This document shows, in pieces, positions 1-10,662 of a DNA stretch of 38,132 bases (position 1 is its first letter; each line of letters starts with the position of its first letter). The translations under genes and the position numbers were made by a program. Source of the DNA: Actinomycetes bacterium (GTDB lineage: Bacteria > Actinomycetota > Acidimicrobiia > Acidimicrobiales > RAAP-2); contig JAKAFH010000012.1 of NCBI GenBank assembly GCA_021818025.1, forward strand, positions 1 through 38,132, written 5' to 3'. The notes under the pieces were generated by a model that ran no database searches, was not told where the DNA came from, and was given only the letters and a program-made list of their open reading frames with translations.

Positions 1-650
1 CCCGCTAGGGAGAGAAAGACGATCCCGAGCGTTGGCGAGGACCACCACCAGCCCACCAGCGTGCCCACCGTCGTCGGGCCGCCACCGATGAGCGCCATCA
101 GCCCGAGGAACGCCCACGACGGCCGGTTGGTCGCGCCTACGAGCGGGCTGACGATCCCGAAGCCCTCGGTGGCGTTGTGCAGCGCGAAGCCGATCACGAG
201 CACGGTGGAGAGTCCGATGGCGCCGAGGTGCGAGGCGGTGCCGATCGCGAGGCCCTCGCCGAAGTTGTGCAGCCCGATCCCCGCGGCGATCATCAGACTC
301 ATCGACGTCGGCGTCGAGGCGGCCGCCGAGCGGCCCCGCCGGGACCAGTGCTGGTAGAGCGCGAGGCTGAGCAGGCCGACGGCCGCCCCGCCGAGCAGTA
401 GCGCCACGTCACCGACGGTCGAGGCGACCGAGCCGCCGCGGTGCTCGTGCAGGGCGCTCAACTGATCCTTGATCGGTGCGTAGGCGTTGGAGAAGACGTC
501 CACCACGAGAAAGAGCAGCACGCCGATCGCCACCGCGTTGAGGAACGAGCGGACGCGCTCGGCCGGCGCGCGCAACCGTCCGATGGGCAGCCCCGCGACG
601 ATCGTGGCCCCGGCGATGAAGCCGAGTACCACGGTCTTGACGAAGGACAC
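1..650 (-). CDS. ZIP-family metal transporter (3' end cut by window)
   Basis: Membrane protein that by family would move divalent metals such as zinc or iron into the cytoplasm. I translated the minus strand from a GTG at 650; 216 residues are visible and the C-terminus lies outside the window. It has an N-terminal hydrophobic helix, a His-containing loop (LHEHRGG), then two helices with the ZIP metal-site signatures HNFGEG and HNATEG. This spacing of paired HNxxEG motifs is characteristic of ZIP helices 4 and 5. The start lies 5 bases beyond the stop of the upstream flavoprotein, so the two are probably cotranscribed. Family assignment is firm; the metal is not determined. Confidence 0.8.
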   Translation of the reverse strand, partial: MSFVKTVVLGFIAGATIVAGLPIGRLRAPAERVRSFLNAVAIGVLLFLVVDVFSNAYAPIKDQLSALHEHRGGSVASTVGDVALLLGGAAVGLLSLALYQHWSRRGRSAAASTPTSMSLMIAAGIGLHNFGEGLAIGTASHLGAIGLSTVLVIGFALHNATEGFGIVSPLVGATNRPSWAFLGLMALIGGGPTTVGTLVGWWWSSPTLGIVFLSLA

Positions 651-655
651 GGTGA

Positions 656-1990
656 CTAGTCCTCGGCGCGCTCGCCGAGCAGGAGAGCGTAGGCCCGTTC
701 GGGCACCACGTCCACGAGTCGCGCGAGCGCGCGGTAGGCGAGCTCGCCCGGTCCGCGCTCGTCGTTGCGCATGAGGTTGGCCATCACGACGAGCACCTCG
801 CGCATGACCGGCTCGATCCGCATGCCCAGGCCGACGCAGGCGGCGAGGATCTTGGGCTCTGAGATCAGGCGCACGAAGGCCCGCGCGACCTTGTAGTACT
901 CGCCGTAGGCCGACTCGAGCCGCTCGTCGTAGACGGCCAGGTGGCTGGGCTCGTCCGCGAGCAGGGCCTCGGCGACGACGCCGGCGGCGAGCCGGCCCGT
1001 CTCGTAGCCGTAGGCGATCCCCTCGCCGTTGAAGGGGTTGATCGAGCCGCCGGCGTCGCCCACGACCAGCGTGTTCGCCCCGGTGTGGGGACCGCGCGCG
1101 AGGCCCATGGGTAGGCGTCCGCCGGTGGGCACGCTCAGTCGCGTCGCCTCGCTTAGCCCCCACGCGCTCGCGGTCTGGCTGACGAAGTACTCCTGGAGCT
1201 TGGTGGTGTTCACGCCCTTCCATGCGCCCGCCGTCGAGAGCAGGCCCACGCCCACGTTCACCCGGCCATCGCCGAGGGGAAAGATCCAGCCGTAGCCCGG
1301 CACGACCTCGCCGCTGGGGTCGCGGATGTCCAGGTGCGACTCGATCCAGGGCTCGGCGTGCCGATCGCTCGAGTAGTAACCGCGCAGCGCCATGCCCATG
1401 GGCCACTGGCGGTTGCGCGTGACGCCGAGCTCGCGGCCGAGGCGCGAGTTCTGCCCGTCGGCGACGACCACGTAGCGTGCGCGCACCTCGGCCGTGGTGC
1501 CGGTCGCCTTCTCGTAGAGCGTCACCCCCGCCGCGCCGCGCAAGCGGCCCTCGGGGGCGTCGGTCGCCTCGAGCAGGCCAACGGCCTCGACGCCCGTGAC
1601 GACCGTGGCGCCCGAGGCGGCGGCGTGCTCGGCGACGAGTCCGTCGAGGTTGAAACGCGTGATCGTGTAGCCGTAGTTGGGAAAGACCGCGTGGTCGGGC
1701 CAGTTCATCTCGAGCGAGGCGCCAAAGCCGAAGGCGCGCAGGCCGTGGTAGCGGTGTCCGTGGGCAGCGACGGCTGGTTCGAGGCCCATCGCAGCGAGCT
1801 GGTGCACCGATCGCGGCGTGAGCCCGTCGCCGCAGGTCTTCTCGCGAGGGAACTCCTTCTTCTCGACGAGGCAGACCGACCAGCCAGCCTCGGCGAGCCA
1901 GTAGGCGCACGCGCTGCCACTCGGTCCCGCGCCAACGATGACGGCGTCAAAGAGGGGCGTGGTCGTTGCGAGGCGATCGAGCTGAGGCAC
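656..1990 (-). CDS. Geranylgeranyl reductase family FAD-dependent oxidoreductase
   Basis: A 444-residue flavoprotein of the family that hydrogenates isoprenoid chains (geranylgeranyl groups, menaquinone side chains as in actinobacterial MenJ, archaeal lipids). Seen: N-terminal dinucleotide fold IVGAGPSG (about residues 18-25), the family motif KTCGDGLTP, and the second FAD motif VVGDAGGSINPFNGEGIAYG. I chose the GTG at 1990 because it precedes the Rossmann strand by about 16 residues and because TATGCT ends 6 bases upstream. It is divergent from nuoA with only 66 bases between starts. The inferred role, partial saturation of the menaquinone used by complex I, rests on family and context. Another isoprenoid substrate is possible. 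Confidence 0.85.
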   Translation of the reverse strand: MPQLDRLATTTPLFDAVIVGAGPSGSACAYWLAEAGWSVCLVEKKEFPREKTCGDGLTPRSVHQLAAMGLEPAVAAHGHRYHGLRAFGFGASLEMNWPDHAVFPNYGYTITRFNLDGLVAEHAAASGATVVTGVEAVGLLEATDAPEGRLRGAAGVTLYEKATGTTAEVRARYVVVADGQNSRLGRELGVTRNRQWPMGMALRGYYSSDRHAEPWIESHLDIRDPSGEVVPGYGWIFPLGDGRVNVGVGLLSTAGAWKGVNTTKLQEYFVSQTASAWGLSEATRLSVPTGGRLPMGLARGPHTGANTLVVGDAGGSINPFNGEGIAYGYETGRLAAGVVAEALLADEPSHLAVYDERLESAYGEYYKVARAFVRLISEPKILAACVGLGMRIEPVMREVLVVMANLMRNDERGPGELAYRALARLVDVVPERAYALLLGERAED

Positions 1991-1996
1991 GGCGAC

Positions 1997-2002
1997 AGCA
2001 TA
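1997..2002 (-). promoter_or_regulatory. -10-like box for the reductase gene
   Basis: On the minus strand TATGCT fits TANNNT and is followed by 6 bases and then the GTG at 1990. That is the spacing expected for a leaderless actinobacterial transcript. No convincing -35 hexamer is visible 17 bases upstream. Confidence 0.4.
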
Positions 2003-2051
2003 GGACGAAGGACCTTGCTGGCCGCCGAGTGGAAGGGGGTGCTCGGTCTGG

Positions 2052-2057
2052 TAGAAA
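2052..2057 (+). promoter_or_regulatory. Possible -10 box of the nuo operon
   Basis: TAGAAA lies in the 66-base divergent spacer just before nuoA. It is 8 bases upstream of a GTG at 2066, which would be an alternative leaderless nuoA start (protein beginning VDQYLPILG). The same octamer TAGAAATG precedes ctaE at 29639. No -35 element was recognised and the sixth base is A rather than T, so this is weak. Confidence 0.25.
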
Positions 2058-2515
2058 TGATGAACGTGGACCAGTACTTGCCAATACTTGGACTCCTCCT
2101 CCTCGGGGTGTTGTTCGCGTCGGGATCGTTCGTGGCGTCGGCGTTGCTCGCCCCTCACAAACGGCCCTATGACGCCAAACTCGCGCCCTACGAGTGCGGG
2201 ATCGTCCCCGAAGTAGAGCCGCCGCAACGGTTCCCCGTTCGCTTCTATCTCGTGGCGATGATCTTCGTGATCTTCGACATCGAAGTGGTCTTCATGTACC
2301 CCTTCGCCGTGGTCTTCCGCCAGCTCGGCACCTTCGGACTGATCGAGGTCCTGGCGTTCTCGCTCACCGTCTTTGGCGCGCTGCTCTTCTTGATCAGTGA
2401 GGGCGCCCTCTCCTGGGGCCCGGTCAAGCACCTCACCGCGGGCATGCCCGCGCGAACCAGCTCGTCGACCATCGTGCGCATCGGCGTCAACTCCCAGTCC
2501 GAAACGGCGGCGTAG
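2057..2515 (+). CDS. nuoA: NADH-quinone oxidoreductase subunit A
   Basis: Small membrane subunit of complex I at the base of the quinone channel. The protein is 152 residues from ATG 2057; a second ATG at 2060 and a GTG at 2066 are equally plausible starts. It has three hydrophobic segments with the family motifs YECGIVP and the acidic FDIEVVF. The stretch before the C-terminal Ser/Thr-rich tail (SEGALSWG) is also typical. It is the first gene of nuoA-N. The tail is longer than in E. coli but usual in actinobacteria. Confidence 0.93.
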   Translation: MMNVDQYLPILGLLLLGVLFASGSFVASALLAPHKRPYDAKLAPYECGIVPEVEPPQRFPVRFYLVAMIFVIFDIEVVFMYPFAVVFRQLGTFGLIEVLAFSLTVFGALLFLISEGALSWGPVKHLTAGMPARTSSSTIVRIGVNSQSETAA

Positions 2516-2518
2516 CGC

Positions 2519-3082
2519 GTGGCTCTAGAAGACCTGCAACATAACTTCCTCACCGGCCGTATCGAAGACCTCGTGCGCTGGGCCCGCCGGGCCTCGGTCT
2601 GGCCCGCGACCTTCGGTCTGGCGTGCTGCGCCATCGAGATGATGGCCGCCGGCGGCGCTGACTTCGACCTCGCGCGCTACGGCATGGAGGTCTTTCGCAA
2701 CTCCCCGCGCCAGGCCGACCTCATGATCGTCGCCGGGCGGGTCTCCCAGAAGATGGCCCCCGTGCTGCGCCAGGTCTACGACCAGATGATGGAGCCCAAG
2801 TGGGTCATCTCGATGGGCGTGTGCGCCTCGACGGGTGGGCTGTTCAACAACTACGCCATCGTCCAGGGCGTCGACCAGATCGTGCCCGTGGACGTCTACG
2901 CGCCGGGCTGCCCGCCGAGCCCCGAGACGCTGATGCACGCGATTCTCACCCTGCACGAGCAGATCCGCACCGGCGAGATCCTCAAGCGTCGTTCGAGCGG
3001 CGAGCCCACGCACCTCGACCACCAGGAGAGCCCCTGGACCCCCGAGGTGCCCGTCGCGGTACGACTGGGGACCCCGAAGTGA
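2519..3082 (+). CDS. nuoB: NADH-quinone oxidoreductase subunit B
   Basis: Peripheral-arm subunit carrying iron-sulfur cluster N2, the last centre before quinone. The protein is 187 residues with a GTG start three bases after the nuoA stop. The four N2 ligands are all present: the adjacent pair C36-C37 ([10 protein letters not shown]), C102 (GVCASTGG) and C131 (APGCPPSPE). The C-terminal 40 residues are a variable extension. It overlaps nuoC by GTGA, which indicates translational coupling. Confidence 0.96.
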   Translation: MALEDLQHNFLTGRIEDLVRWARRASVWPATFGLACCAIEMMAAGGADFDLARYGMEVFRNSPRQADLMIVAGRVSQKMAPVLRQVYDQMMEPKWVISMGVCASTGGLFNNYAIVQGVDQIVPVDVYAPGCPPSPETLMHAILTLHEQIRTGEILKRRSSGEPTHLDHQESPWTPEVPVAVRLGTPK

Positions 3083-3573
3083 TCGAACTGCCCGCCAACG
3101 CCCCGGCCGGGGTCATCACGGCCGACGTCCTCAAGTCCGACATCGGGTGCTTTCCGACCCGCGAGCAGTACTTCGGCCTGGTCAGCGCCCTTAAGGCTGA
3201 CGGCTTCGAACTCTGCGCCGACGTCTGTGGCGTCGACTACCTCGAGTACGCCGAGCGCAGCCTCCCCGAGGGGGTGCTGCCCACGCGCTTCGAGGTGGTC
3301 GTGAACCTCTTGTCGATGTCGCGCCGCCAGCGCGTGCGCATCCGCGTCCAGGCCGGCACCGAGTCGCCCGCGGTCGACTCGCTCTTCACGCTCTACCCGG
3401 GCAGCGAGGCCATGGAGCGCGAGGCCTTCGACATGTTCGGCATCATCTTCAACGGACACCCCGACCTGACTCGGATCCTGATGCCCGAGGACTGGGAGGG
3501 CCACCCGTTGCGCAAGGACTACGGCGCCGGGCGCGTTCCGGTGCAATTCAAGGAAGCGCCGGGCCCCCGATGA
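3079..3573 (+). CDS. nuoC: NADH-quinone oxidoreductase subunit C
   Basis: 30-kDa-type subunit of the hydrophilic arm that packs against NuoB and NuoD. The protein is 164 residues from the GTG at 3079, which overlaps the nuoB stop. The family signature is seen as [20 protein letters not shown] followed by [15 protein letters not shown]. The short N-terminal region before the conserved core is normal for actinobacteria. NuoC and NuoD are separate here, not fused as in E. coli. The stop overlaps the nuoD start by ATGA. Confidence 0.95.
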   Translation: MIELPANAPAGVITADVLKSDIGCFPTREQYFGLVSALKADGFELCADVCGVDYLEYAERSLPEGVLPTRFEVVVNLLSMSRRQRVRIRVQAGTESPAVDSLFTLYPGSEAMEREAFDMFGIIFNGHPDLTRILMPEDWEGHPLRKDYGAGRVPVQFKEAPGPR

Positions 3574-4922
3574 GCGATCCCACCGTACGAGCAGCCGAGC
3601 GGCTGGAACCACTGGTCGTCGAGACCTCCGAGGGCGCCCAGGGACTCCAGCGACGCGAGGCGACGCCCGCGGGCGAGCTGAGCCGCGAGGTCGGCTCGGT
3701 GCTTCGCGTCGACGGCCACGCCTTCGACCCGTCCTCGATCGACTACGAGCGTCGCGACGACGAGACGATGATCATCAACATGGGTCCGTCGCACCCGTCG
3801 ACCCACGGCGTGTTGCGGATCATGCTCGAACTCGACGGCGAGTTCGTCCTTCGCGCCAAGCCCGTCATCGGCTACCTGCACACCGGCATGGAGAAGACCG
3901 GTGAGGAGTTGAGCTACGTCCAGGGGGCGACCAACGTCACCCGGATGGACTACCTGAGCCCGGTGACCAACGAGCTGTCGTACTCGCTCGCGGTCGAGTC
4001 GTTGCTCGGCATCGAGGTGCCCGAGCGCGCCACGTGGATCCGCATGATGATGTCCGAGCTCAACCGCATCTCCTCGCACCTGGTGTGGATGGCGACCAAC
4101 GGCATGGACCTCGGGTCCACGTCGATGATGATCTACGGCTTCCGCGAGCGCGAGCTCATCCTCGCCTTCTTCGAGAAGACGGCCGGACTGCGGCTCAACT
4201 TGAACTACGTGCGCCCCGGCGGCGTCGCCGCCGACCTGCCCGACGGGTGGGAGGACGACGTCACGGTGATCTGTGACACGATCGACGAGCGCACCTACGA
4301 GTACGACCAGCTGCTCACGGGCCAGCCGATCTTCCGCGAGCGCATGGTCGGCGTCGCGCCGATCACCGCCGAGGAGGCGCTCGCGCTCTCGGTGACCGGA
4401 CCGCTGCTGCGCTCGACGGGCGTGCCGTGGGACCTTCGGCGCACGATGCCCTACCTCGCCTACGACCAGGTCGACTTCGACGTCATCGTGGGCACCTACG
4501 GCGACAACTTCGACCGGTACGCCATTCGACTCAACGAGATGCGCGAGTCGATCCGCATCATCCGCCAGTGCATCGAGATGATGCCCCGCGGCGACTACCG
4601 CAGCCAGGACCCCAAGGTGACCCCGCCGCCGCGCGCGCGCATCGGGGAGTCCATGGAGGCGCTCATCCACCACTTCAAGCTCTTCACCGAGGGCTTCCAC
4701 GTCCCCCAGGGCGAGGTCTACTCGGCCATCGAGTCGCCTCGCGGGGAGATCGGGTGCTACCTGGTGTCCGACGGGGGCCCCAAGCCCTACCGGATCCACG
4801 TGCGCGCCCCCAGCTTCGTGAACCTGCAGGCGGTACCGCTGTTGATGCGCGGTGGCTCGATGTCTGACGCCATCACCGTGATCTCGACGGTCGACCCCAT
4901 CATGGGAGAGGTAGACCGATGA
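3570..4922 (+). CDS. nuoD: NADH-quinone oxidoreductase subunit D
   Basis: 49-kDa-type subunit that forms the quinone-binding pocket with NuoB and NuoH. The protein is 450 residues. The quinone-site motif GPSHPSTHGVLR is present, followed by PVIGYLHTGMEK and RIHVRAPSFVNLQ near the C-terminus. About 60 residues precede the conserved core, a longer N-terminus than in most homologues. The ATG at 3570 is the start that overlaps nuoC (ATGA) and fits the coupling seen through the operon. It ends in another ATGA overlap with nuoE. Confidence 0.96.
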   Translation: MSDPTVRAAERLEPLVVETSEGAQGLQRREATPAGELSREVGSVLRVDGHAFDPSSIDYERRDDETMIINMGPSHPSTHGVLRIMLELDGEFVLRAKPVIGYLHTGMEKTGEELSYVQGATNVTRMDYLSPVTNELSYSLAVESLLGIEVPERATWIRMMMSELNRISSHLVWMATNGMDLGSTSMMIYGFRERELILAFFEKTAGLRLNLNYVRPGGVAADLPDGWEDDVTVICDTIDERTYEYDQLLTGQPIFRERMVGVAPITAEEALALSVTGPLLRSTGVPWDLRRTMPYLAYDQVDFDVIVGTYGDNFDRYAIRLNEMRESIRIIRQCIEMMPRGDYRSQDPKVTPPPRARIGESMEALIHHFKLFTEGFHVPQGEVYSAIESPRGEIGCYLVSDGGPKPYRIHVRAPSFVNLQAVPLLMRGGSMSDAITVISTVDPIMGEVDR

Positions 4923-5538
4923 CCCATTTCCGCACCGACCTTCGCCAGCGAGCCGTCGAGCTGGTGTCGCTCTACCCCCGCGCGCGCTCGGCGATGCTGC
5001 CGTTGCTGCACCTGGCCCAGGAGCAGGACGGCTACGTCACCGACGATGCCATGGCCGAGATCGCCGAGCTCACGGGCACGACCCCGGCCGAGGTACGCGG
5101 CACGGCGGCCTTCTACGACATGTTCCACCTCGAGCCCGTCGGCAAGTACGTCGTGGGGGTGTGCACCAACATCGCCTGCCTGCTCGCCGGTGGCGAGGAC
5201 CTGCTCGCCCACGCCAGCGCCACGCTCGGCTGCTCGGTGGGCGGCACGTCGGCCGATGGTCTGTTCACCCTCGAAGAGACCGAGTGTCTCGCCGACTGCA
5301 ACATCGCGCCCGTCGTCCAGGTGAACCACCGCTACGTGCGAACGACCACACCCGAGCTCTTCGACGCGCTCGTGGACGACCTGCGCCACGGCCGTCTCGA
5401 CCACGACGTGCCGCCCCACGGCACGCTGATTCGCATCCGTCGCTCCGGCGGACTTCGGGTCGATCCCGAGGAGCTCGCCGGTGAGCGCGCCGAGGCGCGC
5501 GCTGCGCGCGAGGCCCGTGCGGCGACGGAGGCGAAGTA

Positions 5539-5539
<1 letters not shown>
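4919..5539 (+). CDS. nuoE: NADH-quinone oxidoreductase subunit E
   Basis: 24-kDa-type thioredoxin-fold subunit with the [2Fe-2S] cluster N1a in the NADH-oxidising module. The protein is 206 residues. The four ligands are C82 and C87 (VCTNIAC) and C123 and C127 (ECLADC). An Ala/Arg/Glu-rich C-terminal tail of roughly 40 residues follows the core and looks disordered. The start overlaps nuoD by ATGA and the stop shares one base with the GTG of nuoF. Confidence 0.95.
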
Positions 5540-6835
<1,296 letters not shown>

Positions 6836-6843
<8 letters not shown>

Positions 6844-9430
6844 CCAGACGCGAACCACCGTGTCCATCACCCTCAACGGGCGGGCCGTCGAGGCCCAACC
6901 GGGCGAGCTGCTGATCGAGGCGGCCGAGCACGCGGGCGTCTACATCCCGCGGTTCTGCTACCACCCGCGCATGGAGCCCGTCGGGGTCTGTCGCATGTGC
7001 CTGGTCGAGGTGGACGGCCCGCGCGGCGCCACGCTGCAGCCGGCCTGCTACATCCGGGTCAACGACGGCATGTCGGTGAACACCGAGTCCGACAAGGTCA
7101 AGAAGGCCCAAGACGGCGTCCTCGAGTTTCTGCTCGCCAACCACCCGCTCGACTGCCCGGTCTGCGACAAGGGCGGCGAGTGCCCGCTCCAGGACCAGTC
7201 CCTCGCCCACGGCTCGGGCGAGACCCGGTTCGTCGAGGAGAAGCGCCACTTCGTCAAGCCGATCGAGATCGGCGAGCTCGTCCTGCTTGATCGCGAGCGC
7301 TGCATCCAGTGCTCGCGCTGTACCCGCTTCGCCGCCGAGGTGGCCGGCGACGCCCAGATCGACTTCGCCGGGCGCGGCGACCTCATCGAGGTCGCGCCGT
7401 CGCCGACGGTGCCCTTCGACTCGATCTTCTCGGGCAACACGGTCCAGATCTGCCCCGTCGGCGCACTGACCGCCAAGGCCTATCGCTTCACCGCGCGCCC
7501 CTGGGACCTCGAGCAGGTCGAGAGCACCTGCACGGCCTGTGCCGTGGGCTGTCGAATCGCCGTGCAGTCCTCGGGCAACCGCCTGACGCGCGTGCTCGGC
7601 GTGGACAGCGACCCGGTGAACCGGGGCTGGCTGTGTGACAAGGGCCGCTTCACCCTCGACGCCGTGGACGGCAACCCCGAGCTGACCGACCCGCTCGACC
7701 CGCGCAGCCGCATCACCGAACCACTCGTGCGCCGCGACGGCGAGCTGGTGACGACCTCGTGGAGCGAGGCGCTTCGCGCCGCGGCCACGATCCTGCGCGA
7801 CGCGGCCGCGAACCCCGGCGGGGTCGGGGCCATTGGCGGCGCGGCGCTGACCAATGAGGGCGCCTTCGCCTGGGAGCGCTTCGTGCGCGGCGTGCTAGCC
7901 AGCGAGCACCTCGACGCCCAGTACGGCGACGGCCTCGACGCGACTCTGATCCAGGCCCTACCCAAGGCGACCATCGACGAGGCCGCCAACGCGGCGACGG
8001 TGGTGACCCTGACGGGCGACCTGCGCGAGGAACTGCCCGTGCTGTTCTTGCGCCTTCGCCCGCGCATCGTCTCGGGCAAGACCAACCTCATCGAGTTCGC
8101 CGCCGGACCGAGCGCGCTTCGCCGTCACGCGCGCGTGGCGCTGCCCGTTCGCCCCGGCGACGTGGACCAGGTCGCCGAGGCGCTCGCCAACGGCACGGCG
8201 CCCCACGCCCTCGGGCTCGACGAGTTCGAGCTCACCACGGCCCACAATCTGCTCGGCGACACCGGCAGCGGCGTCGTCTTCGTCGTCGGGCGCGCCAACC
8301 TGGCCGAGCAGTCGACGGTCGTCGAGGCGGCGATCCGCCGTCTGGCGGCGCGTTACCCCGACGCGACGTTCCTGCCCGCGCTGCGGCGCGGCAACGTCAT
8401 GGGCGCACTCGACATGGGACTCGCCCCGCGGCTGCGGCCCGGGCGGGGCTTTGACGCGAGCGCGAGTGGTCGCGACGCGCTCGCCCAGCTCGACGCGATG
8501 ATCGCCGGCGACCAGCGGGCCCTCCTGTTGCTCGGTGGTTGCCTGCTCGGCAACGTCGCCGACGCAAAGCACGCCACCGCCGCGCTCGAGCGCGCCTCGG
8601 TCGTCGCGGTCACCGGCCACGGCGGTGCGACGCTCGCCTACGCCGACGTCGTGCTGCCCGCCACGGTCCAGCACGAGCGCAGCGGCACCGTGACGAACCT
8701 CGAGGGTCGCGTCAGCGCCGTCACCGCCAAGGTCGGCGCTCCGGGCTCGGCGTGGTCGGACGTGACCATCGTCGCCGAACTCGCCGAAGAGTTCGGCCAG
8801 CGCCTCGGGCTCGACTCGATCGAGCTCACGGCCAAGGCCATCGAGGAGACGACGGGCTACCCGGCGCTGTCGGTGCTCAACGACGCGACGAGCGACGGCG
8901 TGGTCGTCGGGCGCGCCGCGCACTACGAGCGCCGAGCGCTTGACCCGATGGCCTTCCCCGGCCTGCGCTCGACCGACACCGTCGGTCTCGCCTCACACGG
9001 TGGCGACACCGTCACCCTTGACGCGACGGGCCGCGGCTCGAGCGTCGCGGCGACCCTCGCCGACGTGACGGCCGCGCCCGTGGCCGTGCCACCGACCGAC
9101 GCCTACGCGCTGCGCGTGTTCGCCGGGCGGCGACTCTACGACCGGGGCATCGCGGTGCGCGGCTCCACGGCCCTGGACAACCTCGTCGCCACGACCACCG
9201 TCGCGCTCAACCACTTCGACCTGGACCGGCTCGGCGCCGTGCCCGGGGACGTGGTGACCGTGCGCACCGAGCGCGGGGCGGTGGCCCTGCCGGTCGCCCT
9301 GGACGACCAGGTCGCCCGGGGCGTGGCCAGCGTGGCGGTGGGCACGCGCGCGGCCGACGGCACCGACGTGCTCGCGTCGCTCTTCGACCGTGACGCGGTG
9401 ATAACCCAGATTCGACTGGAGACGCGATGA
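6836..9430 (+). CDS. nuoG: NADH-quinone oxidoreductase subunit G
   Basis: Largest peripheral subunit, a chain of iron-sulfur clusters carrying electrons from NuoF/E to NuoI. The protein is 864 residues from ATG 6836, just inside nuoF. The N-terminal [2Fe-2S] ligands lie in RFCYHPRMEPVGVCRMC plus QPAC. The His-ligated [4Fe-4S] motif is HPLDCPVCDKGGEC, and another set is CIQCSRC with ICPVGA. The extra N7-type motif Cx2Cx3Cx27C (CTACAVGC to GWLCDKGRF) is intact, as in Thermus and E. coli but not in mitochondria. The C-terminal half is the molybdopterin-oxidoreductase-like domain without visible active-site features. Confidence 0.95.
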
Positions 9431-10662
9431 CCTCCTGGCTGGCAACGGTGGACCCGCTCTTCGCCCACGGCGTGACCTGGGCGGTGCTGCTGATCGTGAT
9501 CATCAAGGTCCTCGTCGGCTTCGCCGCGCTCATGGGCTCGGTCACGCTGATGATCTGGTTCGAGCGCAAGGCGATCTCGGACATGCAGAGCCGCATCGGG
9601 CCCCAGCGGTGGGGGCCATTCGGCCTACTCCAGACCCTCGCCGACGGCGTCAAGCTCTTCTTCAAAGAGGACCTGCTGCCGGCGGAGGCCGACCGGTTCG
9701 CCTTCAAGCTCGCGCCCTACCTCGTGCTGGTGCCGGCGCTGATCACCTTCTCGATCGTGCCCATCGGCGGCACGGTCACCATCGCCGGACACCCGGTGCT
9801 GCTCCAGGTCGCGAACCCACCGATCGGGATCCTGCTCATGCTCGCGATGTCGGGGATCTCGGTGTACGGCGTGATCCTCGCGGGCTGGTCCTCGGGCTCG
9901 AAGTACCCGCTCATGTCCGCGGTGCGCGCGAGCGCCCAGATGATCAGCTACGAAGCCGCGCTCGGCATGACCATCGTGACCGTCGTGCTCGCGACGGGCT
10001 CGCTGTCGACCCACGACATCGTCGCCGCCCAGGCTCACGGGGTCTGGCACTGGAACCTGATCCGCCTGGGCGTCGTTCCCTTCGTCGTCTTTCTCATCGC
10101 CATCACCGCCGAGCTCAACCGACCGCCCTTTGACGTCGTCGAGGCCGAGAGCGAGCTCGTCGGGGGCTTTCACACCGAGTACTCCTCGCTGCGCTTCGCG
10201 CTGTTCTTCCTCGCCGAGTTCATGAACACGATCACGATGTCGGCGATCATCGTGACGCTGTTCCTCGGCGGCCCGGCCGGCTGGGTGCCGAACATCCCCC
10301 ACGTGCGCTGGGTGTTCCCGATCCTGTGGTTCCTCGTCAAGACCGTCGGCTTCGCCTTTGGCTACGTGTGGTTCCGCGCCGCGCTACCACGACTTCGCTA
10401 CGACCAGCTGATGAACCTCGGCTGGAAGCGGCTGATCCCGCTCAGCCTCGGGTGGATGCTCATCGTCGCGGGCTTCCTCATCCGCCCGTCGTGGGGCTTC
10501 TTGATGGCGGCCCTCGTCATCCTCGCCTGGACGATCCTGACGCGCGCCTTCGCGCTCGGCCAGGGTCGCGAGGAGAGCGTGGACTCGATCCTGCCGCCGG
10601 TGGGCGAGCGGCCGCTGCCCGGACGCGTGCTCCGTGCCTGGACAGATAGGGAGAAGGACTGA
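9427..10662 (+). CDS. nuoH: NADH-quinone oxidoreductase subunit H
   Basis: Membrane subunit joining the two arms and forming the entry of the quinone chamber. The protein is 411 residues with about eight hydrophobic helices. The conserved matrix-side loops are present: FERKAISDMQSRIGPQRWGP, followed by a Lys/Glu-rich stretch, and the acidic loop AELNRPPFDVVEAESELVGG. The C-terminal hydrophilic tail (about 45 residues) is longer than in E. coli. It overlaps nuoG by ATGA and nuoI by one base. Confidence 0.96.
   Translation: MTSWLATVDPLFAHGVTWAVLLIVIIKVLVGFAALMGSVTLMIWFERKAISDMQSRIGPQRWGPFGLLQTLADGVKLFFKEDLLPAEADRFAFKLAPYLVLVPALITFSIVPIGGTVTIAGHPVLLQVANPPIGILLMLAMSGISVYGVILAGWSSGSKYPLMSAVRASAQMISYEAALGMTIVTVVLATGSLSTHDIVAAQAHGVWHWNLIRLGVVPFVVFLIAITAELNRPPFDVVEAESELVGGFHTEYSSLRFALFFLAEFMNTITMSAIIVTLFLGGPAGWVPNIPHVRWVFPILWFLVKTVGFAFGYVWFRAALPRLRYDQLMNLGWKRLIPLSLGWMLIVAGFLIRPSWGFLMAALVILAWTILTRAFALGQGREESVDSILPPVGERPLPGRVLRAWTDREKD

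Noticed and set aside
1334-2056. N-terminal extension of nuoA through the divergent reductase gene
   Set aside because: It lies opposite conserved FAD motifs; the NuoA family begins at the hydrophobic helix after 2057.
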